From Paenibacillus fonticola DSM 21315 (GTDB lineage Bacteria; Bacillota; Bacilli; Paenibacillales; Paenibacillaceae), in the NCBI RefSeq assembly GCF_000381905.1, contig NZ_KB907256.1:112560-176559 (forward strand): a stretch of DNA of 64,000 nucleotides. The letters run 5' to 3'. Shown here one piece after another: positions 36,349 to 45,583 of the stretch. Each line of letters opens with the position of its first letter. Within the stretch, counting starts at the first letter, position 1. A program made the position numbers and the translations under genes. Under the pieces are notes generated by a model that saw only the letters and a program-made list of their open reading frames with translations, did no database searches and was not told the DNA's origin.

Positions 36349-37152
36349 GTGGTCATGATTTAATTACCCCAAAATTACAGTGAAAGCCCCAGGCCTGAAA
36401 ATAACGCCTATGTTTGGAAGCTTGAGGCTTATTAGAAACTATTGTCCATCACCCTGCAGAACATTTACAGATTTCTGCATCCTATACTTCTGCATCCTAT
36501 ACTAAGTATTTACGAATGGCCACGCAGTCACGCTGGAAAACCACGTCGTTAACTTCGGTTTTGGAGAATGTTATTCCTTACAAATTTAGATATCAGCGAC
36601 TGTTGTTTGATTCTAACGAAACTCATCCACGCTATTAGCACATATTTGCGATGTTTTTAAACCTAACGAATCTCAGACACTCTATTTGCGGTTTATCCTC
36701 TGTTTGGAGCATTAAAGAACTGAAATAACGTTGCCCAGCTTCGTTACATTTTGGGAAGGGTTATTTTTACACAGTTAGCGATCATCAGCTTCGTTATAAA
36801 ATTCCGTTCCCGTTCTGAGTCACATTTTCGATCTAAGCCCTGGGCAGAAGGATATGAAGTAAGTACAGTGGGCCTAAATGAAGCTACTGTAGCGGAACTG
36901 TAGCGAAATACATTCGTGAACAAGAAGCACATGATCAAGCCATAGATATGCTGAGTGTAAAAGAGTATGAAGATCCGTTCAGCAGCAACAAGAGCAAAAA
37001 GAAATAAACCAGTTTAACTGGTAAGTGAAAGTGACAAATAACACTGAGCCTGAACAGATTTGTGGTCAGGCTAGCGTCTTTAGGCGCAGTTTGGCAACAG
37101 GGGATTATCCCCCACAAGAGGTCCCCTACTCTTTGGACGGGTGGTCATGATT
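36349..37152 (+). mobile_element. probable IS200-like remnant
   Basis: A 12-base direct repeat GTGGTCATGATT (36349-36360 and 37141-37152) brackets about 790 bases, near IS200 size. A TnpA C-terminal fragment lies inside and the right end has small hairpins (for example AAGAG...CTCTT at 37115-37133). The left two thirds hold no recognisable transposase and include imperfect AACGAAnCTCA repeats (36600-36720), so the element is degraded or rearranged. Confidence 0.5.
36832..37007 (+). pseudogene. IS200/IS605-type TnpA C-terminal fragment
   Basis: WAEGYEVSTVGLNEATVAE, then after a one-base frameshift AKYIREQEAHDQAIDMLS and VKEYEDPFSS, ending in TAA at 37005-37007. This matches the C-terminus of Y1-type IS200 transposases. 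The catalytic HUH and Tyr regions are missing. Confidence 0.72.
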
Positions 37153-37367
37153 GAATATATCAGTGAGTATTGAGTGCGCAGCTAGAACCTCCTAATATTG
37201 CAACCAGCTACTTTTTGATACCGAAGTAGGTATCGTTATACTCCCAATGCCCCGGTTCTTAAATCCTATTGATTTGGAAAAATTTATATCGGAAGATATT
37301 TTTAATGATTGACAAAATACAATAGCAGTAAAGGATATGCTAGTTTTTTAAGGTGGAATGATCAGCT

Positions 37368-39428
37368 GTGAATATATGGTTAACTCTGGGGATTGACCCT
37401 ACGGATGACATGTCATTGATTCGGAAGACGTATGCCCGCTTGTTGAAGATTCATCATCCTGAAGATGATCCGGCGGGATATCAGAGGCTGCGCGAGGCTT
37501 ATCACGAGGCCATGCGATGGGCGAAAGAGCAGCGCCAGCCTCACCCTGATACCGGGAGCAGCCGGGAAGAGGCTGGCAAGGCCACCGGGGCTGTGGATCG
37601 GGATGAAGGTTTTGCCGGGCAGGCCGCCGGGGCTACCGGAATTACAGACCGGGACAAAGACTTTGCGGGACAAGACGCCGGGGCTACGGATCGGAACGAT
37701 GGCTTTCCGGGACAAGACGCCGGCATCTTTGAGGATGGCCACGATGACAAGCCGCTGGCGGACATGAGCTCGCTCCCCCGGATTTCTGCCTGGCCAGAGC
37801 CAGAGCCGGATACGCTCCCGGTTGACCGGGAGCAGCGGCGGGGAAGCCGGGAAGAGTTTATGGCTCAGTTGGATGCCTTGTACCAAGACCTTCCCTCACG
37901 CCTTAATGTAGACCTGTGGCTGGAACTGCTGAATCAGGATGCCCTTTGGCAGATGGACCGGGAAAATGATCTGGCACGCAACATACTCTCTTATTTAAAT
38001 GAACATTATTTCTTGCCTGAAGAAGTATGGGATTTGCTTGTAGGCACCTTCCATTGGAAAGAGCTGGCTTCCGAAGATCCCGAGGCTTTTCTGGGGGAAC
38101 TCCCTAAAGTATATGCCTATGCGGTTAACAGGGCGCCGGAGGCACGTATGTCGTATTCCGCTGTTCTCGCTGCGGGGGACGTCCCGTTCGATACTTTTTT
38201 CCGTTACCGGGAAGCTTTGGCATCGGCGTTGATCCGGCAGGAGAAGGAGGAGGCACAGCAGGCGCTTGCCAAGGCGCTCGCCCTATTCGAGGCGGACCCC
38301 GATTTGCTCCGCTTGCAGACTGAATATTACTGGCAAGCGGGGGACACGGAGAAGAGCCTGGCGGCCTGTGAGCATTATATTCGCCTTGCTAAGCCGGATA
38401 ACGATATGCGCCTGCTCCGCGTACGCCTGCTTATTCAGTTGGAGCGGGTATCTGAAGCACTGGATCAACTTGATCAAATTGCAGCGATCGCTCCTGAGCT
38501 TCCAGAGGTACTATCGCTAAGGGGACAATGTTATAGAAGGCAAGGGCGGCTGGATGCTGCTGAGAGTACATATAATCATCTGCTGGAGCTGAACAGCAGA
38601 GATGTTGAGGCTGTGGTAAGCCTGGCCCAAATTCATACATCTACAAGGGAAAGCTTGCCCCGGTTGGACCCAAGCCAACGCAAGGAGGCTAAGCAGAAGC
38701 TCAGAAGCAAATTGAGCCGGCATTCCTGGGGAACCCGGTTGGGGGTGGCAGTCCATTTTCTGATGGCCAGCAAGTGGCTTACTTTGATTGGCATTTTTCT
38801 GCTTCTTGTGCTCATAGCGGGTTCCTGGCATAAGCATGTCGGTATTGCTCCATGGGCGTATGCCAGTCAGCAATATAAGTCGGAAGCTCAAGTAATTACG
38901 ACCATAGACGAGCTGGAGAACTTGCCTAAAGGTATAAATGCAGTTCGAGTGAAGCTGTCGAAAGCGACTTTTGTCAACATTCTGGAGCTGAATGAAGCAA
39001 GGGGAAAAGGTTCAGGGCAGAGCTCCTTTATTTTCAACAATCAGGTGGAGGATTTGAGTCAGCTGGTGAAAGTATCGGGATATTTATGCATGGGCTATTT
39101 GGATGGCACGGCGGTTATCTTTTTGGCGAATGAAGATCAATTTAATAAACTTAAGGACACGCGGACAATTGAAGTGGACGGGATCGTGCGAGAGCTGCCA
39201 TCAGGAAGCTTTATGACCCTATTTGAACAGCGAGACAAAGAGGTCAACTATTTGGGGAGCAAGCCGTTATCCAATTATTATCTGAATACAAAATATGGCA
39301 TCTCAGGCAGTGATGTCTTGCCGCCTATCCCGTTTCGGATTTATGTGTACGTCATGCTGCTCGGCATGTTCCTGATTTCGTTAAATGTCGAACTGCGAAG
39401 AACGAGAAGATTTTTGCAATACCGTTAA
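37368..39428 (+). CDS. J-domain-like / TPR / membrane protein (DjlB/DjlC-like), copy 1
   Basis: 686 residues. Residues 1-60 resemble a J-domain (WLTLGIDPTDDMSLIRKTYARLLKIHHPEDDPAGYQRLREAY) in which the canonical HPD reads HPE. A linker with three ~16-residue repeats (DRDEGFAGQ, DRDKDFAGQ, DRNDGFPGQ) follows, then TPR-like helices (about 170-430), a helix near 465-485, an extracytoplasmic domain of about 140 residues and a final helix (about 655-675). Start GTG 37368 lies 11 bases after AAGGTGG; copy 2 has the same upstream string. The layout recalls E. coli DjlB/DjlC, co-chaperones of HscC. It is followed by a DUF1266 gene. Confidence 0.82.
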   Translation: MNIWLTLGIDPTDDMSLIRKTYARLLKIHHPEDDPAGYQRLREAYHEAMRWAKEQRQPHPDTGSSREEAGKATGAVDRDEGFAGQAAGATGITDRDKDFAGQDAGATDRNDGFPGQDAGIFEDGHDDKPLADMSSLPRISAWPEPEPDTLPVDREQRRGSREEFMAQLDALYQDLPSRLNVDLWLELLNQDALWQMDRENDLARNILSYLNEHYFLPEEVWDLLVGTFHWKELASEDPEAFLGELPKVYAYAVNRAPEARMSYSAVLAAGDVPFDTFFRYREALASALIRQEKEEAQQALAKALALFEADPDLLRLQTEYYWQAGDTEKSLAACEHYIRLAKPDNDMRLLRVRLLIQLERVSEALDQLDQIAAIAPELPEVLSLRGQCYRRQGRLDAAESTYNHLLELNSRDVEAVVSLAQIHTSTRESLPRLDPSQRKEAKQKLRSKLSRHSWGTRLGVAVHFLMASKWLTLIGIFLLLVLIAGSWHKHVGIAPWAYASQQYKSEAQVITTIDELENLPKGINAVRVKLSKATFVNILELNEARGKGSGQSSFIFNNQVEDLSQLVKVSGYLCMGYLDGTAVIFLANEDQFNKLKDTRTIEVDGIVRELPSGSFMTLFEQRDKEVNYLGSKPLSNYYLNTKYGISGSDVLPPIPFRIYVYVMLLGMFLISLNVELRRTRRFLQYR

Positions 39429-39447
39429 TAGACGAGGAGAGAAGTTC

Positions 39448-40092
39448 ATGAGTCAGAATGGTGCATTGCGGCGAGAGGTGCTGCAGTTGTACGTGGATGC
39501 GGCAGTGGCATTCATTCCTATGGATCTCTATGCTGAATACTACATTATGAACCCAGAGATGCTGGTGGATGTAAGCAGGCAGACGATGTGGGAAATTTTA
39601 AATACTTTTCACATTCGCAACGAGGACGAGCTCCGAAGGGATATCGCCTGGACTATTGCCGTCGGCAGACGGCTTGAATTTGCCCGGACTTGCCAGCAGC
39701 TCTCCATTCTTTCAGAGGCCGAGCGGAACAAATTTATTGAAGAAGCCGAGACGGCGCAAGACAAGCATAAAAGGGCTGTTGCGAACTATTATTTGCGGCG
39801 TATGCCGGCGGGCGGAATCGGCGCTTATGATTTCAGCTATGCCGTCTTCAAATGCCTCGGGGGCAGGCAACTGAAATGCTTGTCGGAGGACGAAATGTGG
39901 GGCTATATCGGCAGTCTGGCAAACTTGATGCGAAGTAGCTACTCCAATTGGTACGATTACACGATGGGCTTCGCCGTAGGATTCGAATATTTTTCCCCGG
40001 AGATGTCCCAGACTTACCTGTCGGCCGACAGGCAGCGTTTGATGAGGCTGCTAAATCTTAGGAAGAGCCCGCTGCTGCAGATTAGGTTGTAA
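39448..40092 (+). CDS. DUF1266-like protein, copy 1
   Basis: Soluble 214-residue protein. The C-terminal half fits DUF1266: GGIGAYDFSYAVFKCLGGRQL, then LSEDEMWGYIGSLANLMRSSYSNWYDYTMGFAVGFEYF. The N-terminus has YVDAAVAFIPMDLYAEYYIMNP. It is about half identical by eye to the second copy at 48263. ATG 39448 has GAGGAGAG about 6 bases upstream. It starts 19 bases after the J-domain gene, so the two are co-translated. The function of the domain is unknown; in E. coli DUF1266 genes (ybeU, ybeR) also sit beside djlB and djlC. Confidence 0.82.
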   Translation: MSQNGALRREVLQLYVDAAVAFIPMDLYAEYYIMNPEMLVDVSRQTMWEILNTFHIRNEDELRRDIAWTIAVGRRLEFARTCQQLSILSEAERNKFIEEAETAQDKHKRAVANYYLRRMPAGGIGAYDFSYAVFKCLGGRQLKCLSEDEMWGYIGSLANLMRSSYSNWYDYTMGFAVGFEYFSPEMSQTYLSADRQRLMRLLNLRKSPLLQIRL

Positions 40093-40202
40093 TGGAAGCC
40101 GGGCTGTGCTTCGGATGCAAAGAAGAAAGTATTAAAATACTTAAAAAAATATTAAAATACTAGCATGAATAGAATGACGTTGATAGATTGAAGGGACAAA
40201 TG

Positions 40203-41081
40203 ATGTCTGAGCATGACAATGATTTGGAATATGTAAAAACGAGCCGAAGCGGGGACCCTAGACCGGATCTGCATGCAGATTGCGGCAGCTGCTTCGGTTT
40301 ATGCTGCGCTGCGCTGCCCTTTGCAGCATCGGCGGATTTTGCAATCGATAAAGCAGCCGGGGAGCCGTGCGCCAATTTGCAGCCCTATTATCGCTGCGGT
40401 GTACACAACAGCCTTAGAGAGCTGGGCTTCCGGGGATGCACGGTCTATGATTGCCTCGGCGCCGGGCAGCAGGTCTCGCGAGTGACCTTCGGCGGACAGG
40501 ATTGGCGGCAAGCTCCACACTCTGCGAAGCAAATGTTCGAGGTGTTCCCGATCATGCGGCAGCTCCATGAGCTTCTCTGGTATTTGACGGAGGCGCTGAC
40601 ATTCCAGTCTGCCCGCTCGATCCACGATGATCTCAGCGAGGCGCTCGAAGAGACGGAACGGCTGACCCGTCTTGATCCTGACTCCATCCTCGGCTTGGAT
40701 GTAGCGGCTCACCGGGCTGGAGTCAACGCCTTGCTCTTACGGGCGAGTGAACTTGTGCGCTCCCCGGTGCTTCGCTCGCAGAAGGGCGCACCAGGCCGCC
40801 GGAAGCCTTACGGCCGCGGTGCTGACCTTATTGGAGCGAAGTTAAGAGGAGCCGATCTTCGAGGCGCCAATTTAAGGGGGGCCTATCTTATAGCCGCTGA
40901 CCTAAGGGAGGCGGACATGAGAATGGCTGACCTCATCGGTGCAGATTTGCGGGATACGGACCTTCGGGGGGCCAATCTTACGGACAGCATTTTCCTGACG
41001 CAAGCTCAGATCAACTCCGCCAAGGGCGATGTCCGCACCAAGCTGCCTCCGGGTTTCAGCCGGCCGGGGCACTGGCTCTAG
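40203..41081 (+). CDS. pentapeptide-repeat protein with N-terminal Cys-rich domain
   Basis: About 292 residues. The N-terminal module holds a CxxCxxxCC cluster (CGSCFGLCCAALPF) followed by C..YRCGVHN and GFRGCTVYDCLGAGQ, suggesting a bound zinc or iron-sulfur centre. A helical middle leads to roughly a dozen pentapeptide repeats of the A(D/N)LRG type (about residues 205-270). Pentapeptide proteins form right-handed beta helices and can mimic DNA or shield gyrase; here the role is unknown. ATG 40203 has AAGGGA about 6 bases upstream; ATG 40200 is also possible. Confidence 0.83.
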   Translation: MSEHDNDLEYVKTSRSGDPRPDLHADCGSCFGLCCAALPFAASADFAIDKAAGEPCANLQPYYRCGVHNSLRELGFRGCTVYDCLGAGQQVSRVTFGGQDWRQAPHSAKQMFEVFPIMRQLHELLWYLTEALTFQSARSIHDDLSEALEETERLTRLDPDSILGLDVAAHRAGVNALLLRASELVRSPVLRSQKGAPGRRKPYGRGADLIGAKLRGADLRGANLRGAYLIAADLREADMRMADLIGADLRDTDLRGANLTDSIFLTQAQINSAKGDVRTKLPPGFSRPGHWL

Positions 41082-41366
41082 CCCTTGCCTAGCGGGGGCC
41101 GGAACTGGTCCTCGTTGCATCTATCCTAAAAATTCGTACTAGAAATGTATAGCTGCAGGCTGTATTTTTACATCCGGTCTACCATAACCCCCTAGCCCTG
41201 AAAAGTCTTCGCATCGAAATAGGAAGCTTCTTCCGCAGTAGTGAGCATTGAAGACGCTTTTTGGGGTGACCGAATGGAGGCGGTCAGCTTGCTGAGGTCA
41301 TTTTCTCCTCCAGATGCAGATTGGTCCGTTCATGGAAGGTCGGTTCGTCATGCGTCTGCTGCCCGT
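41082..41366. other. intergenic DNA without recognisable gene
   Basis: Only short unconvincing frames are present, including one on the plus strand from 41241 with no family features. No repeat or strong terminator stands out. Confidence 0.4.
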
Positions 41367-41519
41367 CTACTGTTCCATAATGACGCCGTTGTGTGTTCGC
41401 TTCAATATGCCTGCCCATTCAATTTTTGCTAAATCCCGGCGAATCGCAGCTCCGTGCACGTTGAATCCTCTAGCTGCTGCGAATGCTGTGACTATGCGGT
41501 CCGGTATTAGACGCACATA
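41367..41519 (-). pseudogene. DeoR-family helix-turn-helix remnant
   Basis: One minus-strand frame reads IVTAFAAARGFNVHGAAIRRDL, then AKIEWAGILKRTHNGVIMEQ before a stop. IRRDL..IE..GILKRTHNGV is the recognition helix and wing of DeoR-type regulators. No start codon or effector domain remains, so it is a relic. Confidence 0.55.
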
Positions 41520-41648
41520 GTTCACGATCCATCTAGTTCTCTCCAGGGACCAGTAAAATTTATCCTTCTCTTACATTTACTTTGGGTTTAGTGAGTAACC
41601 TTTTGGAGAAAATTTCGTTTTATGGAGAGAGGAGAAAGGAGAGAAATC

Positions 41649-42401
41649 ATGAATAGATTAAGTAAAATAGGATTTACGGTGATTGGAGCTATTCTGGTGG
41701 GGATGCTGGCGGCCTGCAGCGGCACGCCTAATGCAGCGCTGGAGTCAGAAGGCCAGGTCCAGAACCAGCCTCAAGTTTCGCAGCAACCGGAGCAAGAGCA
41801 ATCCCAAGCCCTGCCGCAGGATTCATCCCCTGCACTGTCGGAAGAGCAAGCGTCTCAAGAGGATTATCCGGAGAATCAGGAGCTGTCGGAGGGAATGCCT
41901 GCGACAGCATTGGAAGCTGCCGCCACGGTAATGAGGGCTCTGAAGAGCGAGAATATGGACACGCTCGCGGCCTGGGCAGATGCGGAAGGAATTCGTTTCT
42001 CGCCGTATGGTGATGTGAATGCGGAGGAGGATCTCGTAATTTCCAGGGATGAAGTAGGAGGTTTAATGAACGAGACCAAGAAGCGGGTGTGGCGCTCGTT
42101 TCCTGGCATCGGCGATCAGATCGAAATGACCTACGCTGAGTACCATAAGCGATTTGTCTACGATGCAGACTTTATCGAGGAAGCCACAATCGCGAAGAAT
42201 AAAGGAATATCTCCTGGTGGAGAGATTAGCAATTTAAATGAAGTATATCCCAAGGATAACTACGATTTCGTCGAATATTATATAGAAGGCAGTGATCCGA
42301 ACGCCGAAGTGAGCGACTGGCGCAGCCTGCGTCTTGTCTTCAAGAAGATCGGGGAGGACCGTGCGCTCGCTGGGATTATTCATGATCAATGGACACCCTA
42401 G
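41649..42401 (+). CDS. lipoprotein of unknown function
   Basis: 250 residues with signal peptide and lipobox GMLAACSGT. A Gln/Pro/Glu-rich linker (residues ~30-85) is followed by a globular domain: AAATVMRALKSENMDTLAAWADAEGIRFSPY ... IEMTYAEYHKRFVYDADF ... DWRSLRLVFKK. The domain looks like the small sensor-like domains found in Bacillales lipoproteins, but I cannot name the family. ATG 41649 has AAAGGAGAG 6 bases upstream; the frame open from 41622 is less likely. Confidence 0.8.
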   Translation: MNRLSKIGFTVIGAILVGMLAACSGTPNAALESEGQVQNQPQVSQQPEQEQSQALPQDSSPALSEEQASQEDYPENQELSEGMPATALEAAATVMRALKSENMDTLAAWADAEGIRFSPYGDVNAEEDLVISRDEVGGLMNETKKRVWRSFPGIGDQIEMTYAEYHKRFVYDADFIEEATIAKNKGISPGGEISNLNEVYPKDNYDFVEYYIEGSDPNAEVSDWRSLRLVFKKIGEDRALAGIIHDQWTP

Positions 42402-42431
42402 ACGTATAGTCAGGGGCAGACGTATTAGGAA

Positions 42432-42474
42432 GGGGCCGCAACACCATTCAGGTGGCTGGGGCCGTTTTCTTAAT
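42432..42474 (+). terminator. weak candidate terminator
   Basis: GGCCGC..CACC / GGTG..GGGGCC hairpin followed by GTTTTCTT, between the lipoprotein and GH9 genes. Confidence 0.4.
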
Positions 42475-42545
42475 TGCCCGGATCTGGTAAATCAAGCTTT
42501 TTTAGCAGGTGCAAAGATTTCCCTAAAGGAGGAGGACATTTACGC

Positions 42546-44174
42546 ATGAATACGAAACAGCAGGGCGGTATAGCCGTGAACCAGCTTGGTTATCGCAGCA
42601 GAGATGCAAAGATGGCTATGATTGCAGGAGAGGTAGGCCGCTTTCGGCTAGTCAACCATGTAAGCGGCGAGACAGTCTGGAGCGGGGACACATTGCCAGC
42701 GGTTGCCGATGCGGCTAGTGGAATTACGGTGAGCCGGGGTGATTTTTCGGCTTGGGAGCGGCCGGGGACATACCGGATTGAAACCGAGGACGGGCAAAGC
42801 TCGTATCCGTTCGTCATTTCAGAAGCGGTATATGAGGAAGCCCATCAGGCATTGTTGAAAGCGTTTTATTATTTTCGCTGCGGCATGGAGCTGGAGGAGA
42901 AGTATGCAGGCCCGTGGAAGCATGCGGCCTGTCATCTTACGCCTGCGCTGGTCTATGGCGAAGAGCCGCGAACAGTCGATGCTTGGGGAGGGTGGCACGA
43001 TGCCGGGGATTACGGCAAATATGTAGCGCCAGGAGCCAAAGCAGCAGCGGATTTGCTGCTGGCCTACGAGTGCTATCCGCAGGCCTTCCAGAGGGCGCTG
43101 CCGCTGCCGGAGAGTGATGGCGTCTTGCTGGATGTGCTTCACGAATGCCGGTACGAGCTGGAATGGCTGCTCCGCATGCAGGATGGCGGGAGCGGCGGCG
43201 CATTCCATAAGCTCACGACATTGCAGTTCCCCGGCCCGGATGTGATGCCGGAGGAGGATACGGCGGCGCTGTACATCACCCCGATATCCGCGACGGCAAC
43301 GGGATGCTTTGCCGGCGTTATGGCCATGGCGGCGCGGGTCTATGCTCCGTATGACGCCGCCTTTGCGGCATCTTGCCTGCGGGCAGCGGAGCGGGCCTGG
43401 GCCTGGCTGGAGCGCCATCCCGAATATCCGGGGTTCCGCAATCCGCCGGAAATTGTCACCGGGGAGTACGGGGACGAGCAGGATCAGGATGAACGCTACT
43501 GGGCTGCGGCCGAATTGTACCGTACTACCGGGGATGCCCGTTATCATGAAGCATTCCGCGAGCTTGCCGGGCAGGGAGCCTTTGATCAATATGAGCTGGG
43601 CTGGGCCGACATGGGCGGATATGGCACGATCTCCTACTTGATGTCGGGGAAGGAGCGGGAGCAGGATGCTGAACTGGCTGCACGTTTACTGGCCGGTTTG
43701 CAGCAGCGCGCCGCTGAGCTTGCAACGGTTAGCAGCCAGGACGGGTTCGGCATATCGCTAAAGCCGGAGCAGTATATTTGGGGCAGCAACATGCTGGTGA
43801 TGAATCATGCCATGCTACTGCTGATCGCTGGCCGTTTGTCGGGTTCCACAACCTATGAGCGATGTGCGCTCGAACATGTTCATTACTTGTTTGGAGCGAA
43901 TGTGGTTGGCATGAGCTTTGTTACCGGATTCGGCAGCCGGCCGATCCTGCATCCGCATCATCGTCCCTCCGAGGGAGACGGCGTCGAAGCGCCTGTTCCC
44001 GGGCTGGTCTCAGGCGGACCGAACTATGGCAAGCAGGATGATTATGCGCGAGAGCATTTGGCGGATAAGGCGCCTGCCGCCTCTTTTGCTGATGTCATGG
44101 AGAGCTACGCGACCAATGAGGTCACGATTTATTGGAACTCTCCCGCGGTGTTCGTGCTGTCTCATTTTGTATAA
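42546..44174 (+). CDS. glycoside hydrolase family 9 enzyme, cytoplasmic
   Basis: 542 residues. An N-terminal Ig-like CelD_N domain (IAVNQLGYRSRDAKMAMI ... GTYRIE) precedes the GH9 (alpha/alpha)6 barrel. Catalytic features are GGWHDAGDYGKYVAPGA (nucleophile-activating Asp pair), a His-containing FGSRPILHPHHRPSEGD region and the terminal acid in SYATNEVTIYWNSPAVFVLSHF. There is no signal peptide, so it probably hydrolyses imported beta-linked oligosaccharides rather than cellulose. AAGGAGGAGG precedes ATG 42546. A strong terminator follows. Confidence 0.92.
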   Translation: MNTKQQGGIAVNQLGYRSRDAKMAMIAGEVGRFRLVNHVSGETVWSGDTLPAVADAASGITVSRGDFSAWERPGTYRIETEDGQSSYPFVISEAVYEEAHQALLKAFYYFRCGMELEEKYAGPWKHAACHLTPALVYGEEPRTVDAWGGWHDAGDYGKYVAPGAKAAADLLLAYECYPQAFQRALPLPESDGVLLDVLHECRYELEWLLRMQDGGSGGAFHKLTTLQFPGPDVMPEEDTAALYITPISATATGCFAGVMAMAARVYAPYDAAFAASCLRAAERAWAWLERHPEYPGFRNPPEIVTGEYGDEQDQDERYWAAAELYRTTGDARYHEAFRELAGQGAFDQYELGWADMGGYGTISYLMSGKEREQDAELAARLLAGLQQRAAELATVSSQDGFGISLKPEQYIWGSNMLVMNHAMLLLIAGRLSGSTTYERCALEHVHYLFGANVVGMSFVTGFGSRPILHPHHRPSEGDGVEAPVPGLVSGGPNYGKQDDYAREHLADKAPAASFADVMESYATNEVTIYWNSPAVFVLSHFV

Positions 44175-44191
44175 AGAACAGAACAAGCAAT

Positions 44192-44222
44192 CAAAAGAGC
44201 CCCGCTGAGAACGGGGCTTTTG
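44192..44222. terminator. intrinsic terminator, bidirectional
   Basis: CAAAAGAGCCCCG / CGGGGCTTTTG hairpin with a CTGAGAA loop, between convergent genes. Confidence 0.9.
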
Positions 44223-44253
44223 CTGTGCCATTAACCAAATCGCAGTTGTCCTG

Positions 44254-45540
44254 CTATTGTAAATTTACAATCTCTAAATTTTGTTTTTTTAGAAATTGAA
44301 TGATTTGCGGCAGCGCGTCTATCGTCGCTTGAGATTCGTGAAGCAGGATGATTGATCCGTCCACGTCGGCTTTTGCAACGGAATTGTAGATTTTACCGGC
44401 ATCCCGGCTCTCCCAATCCTTCGTATCAATATCCCAAAGCACCATCTTATGATTCATCCCGCGCAATATGTCGATGATAGAGTCATTTTTGGCGCCATAA
44501 GGCGGCCGGAAGAGAGTTACCTGTTCCTGAATGATTTCTTCAATCAACTTGTTGGACTGCAAAATTTCATATTTCAGCTTGTCATCAGACAGTTTGGTCA
44601 GCTCCAGATGATTCATGCTATGGCTGCCGATCGCGTACCCGCTTGACTTGGCATATTGAACGGATTCAGGGTATTTTTTAACGTTTTTACCTATGAAAAA
44701 AAAGGTACCCCCCACCTGATACTCCATTAAGATGTCGGTGATCTCCTTGGTGTATTTAGAGGGGCCGTCATCGAAGGTAAGTGCTGCTTTTCCGCCCGGA
44801 AGGCTAAAGGTGACTGTGTCCTCCAATGCGATCGACGGCAAAACGGGCTTCACCGGCTCTTTTAAAGTGACGAGCCGCTCATTTAATGGGATGCCCAGTT
44901 CGCTATCGGAGGCGGATTTGAGTTGTGCGCTAACAGTAACGGCTCTATAACCATCAACATAACCGCCCATAGTTCTATTTATTTGGCTCTCCGTAACCTG
45001 TATGTCCCTATCTTCGCCGCTGGCTGTTTTGCTAATGAACGCAGGCATGGAAGAGCCCGATAGTATCGTTAAGATGATACTCATGAAGGCGATAACCGTC
45101 CAGGTTAAAAGACGGCTGCCCCTGCTTGCCCGCTCTTGCTGCGTGACTAGAGCCAGATGAGATGTCCATGCTTCGGGCAAGGACGCTTGAGTCTGGATTT
45201 GGCTGACGGGCTCGTTACTTTTGATAGAGTTTAAACCGCTTACATAGGCCTCGGAGCAGGGGAAGTAAACTTTTTCGCTTTGATCGCGATAAGTTTTGGT
45301 CAAGAAGCTTACATACTGGTTTTGGGCGGAATTCCACGAGCTGTGGAAGGATAACCTGTATTTGTAGATTCTTTCGGACTCCATGATGGACTCGAGACTT
45401 TCCGCCGTCTCCTCATCAATATTCCACAGCAGCTCCGTAACTTGATCAGAGATGAGCTTGAGCCGCAAATGGGATCGGTTCGATTCTCTATGGACAGAAT
45501 GAAGCTCTAGCAGCTTCATTTGATAGACATGCACGGACAT
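44254..45540 (-). CDS. membrane-anchored polysaccharide deacetylase with cytoplasmic domain
   Basis: 428 residues. Residues 1-140 form a soluble, presumably cytoplasmic domain of unknown family (YQMKLLELHSVHRESNRSHLRLKL...). One helix (about 144-166) leads to an outer region and the NodB domain: ALTFDDGPSKYT, GSHSMNHLELT, RPPYGAKND, WDIDTKDWES and IILLHES. The enzyme should deacetylate cell-wall sugars outside while the cytoplasmic part links to other factors. AAAGGAG precedes the ATG. It lies 43 bases after the coiled-coil gene on the same strand. Confidence 0.88.
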   Translation of the reverse strand: MSVHVYQMKLLELHSVHRESNRSHLRLKLISDQVTELLWNIDEETAESLESIMESERIYKYRLSFHSSWNSAQNQYVSFLTKTYRDQSEKVYFPCSEAYVSGLNSIKSNEPVSQIQTQASLPEAWTSHLALVTQQERASRGSRLLTWTVIAFMSIILTILSGSSMPAFISKTASGEDRDIQVTESQINRTMGGYVDGYRAVTVSAQLKSASDSELGIPLNERLVTLKEPVKPVLPSIALEDTVTFSLPGGKAALTFDDGPSKYTKEITDILMEYQVGGTFFFIGKNVKKYPESVQYAKSSGYAIGSHSMNHLELTKLSDDKLKYEILQSNKLIEEIIQEQVTLFRPPYGAKNDSIIDILRGMNHKMVLWDIDTKDWESRDAGKIYNSVAKADVDGSIILLHESQATIDALPQIIQFLKKQNLEIVNLQ

Positions 45541-45583
45541 AGTTATCTCCTTTCTCTAGTAGTGACTAGAGAGCAGGTGGTCG

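Noticed and set aside
41241..41432. 63-residue plus-strand frame
   Set aside because: No recognisable domain; overlaps the DeoR-like relic on the other strand.
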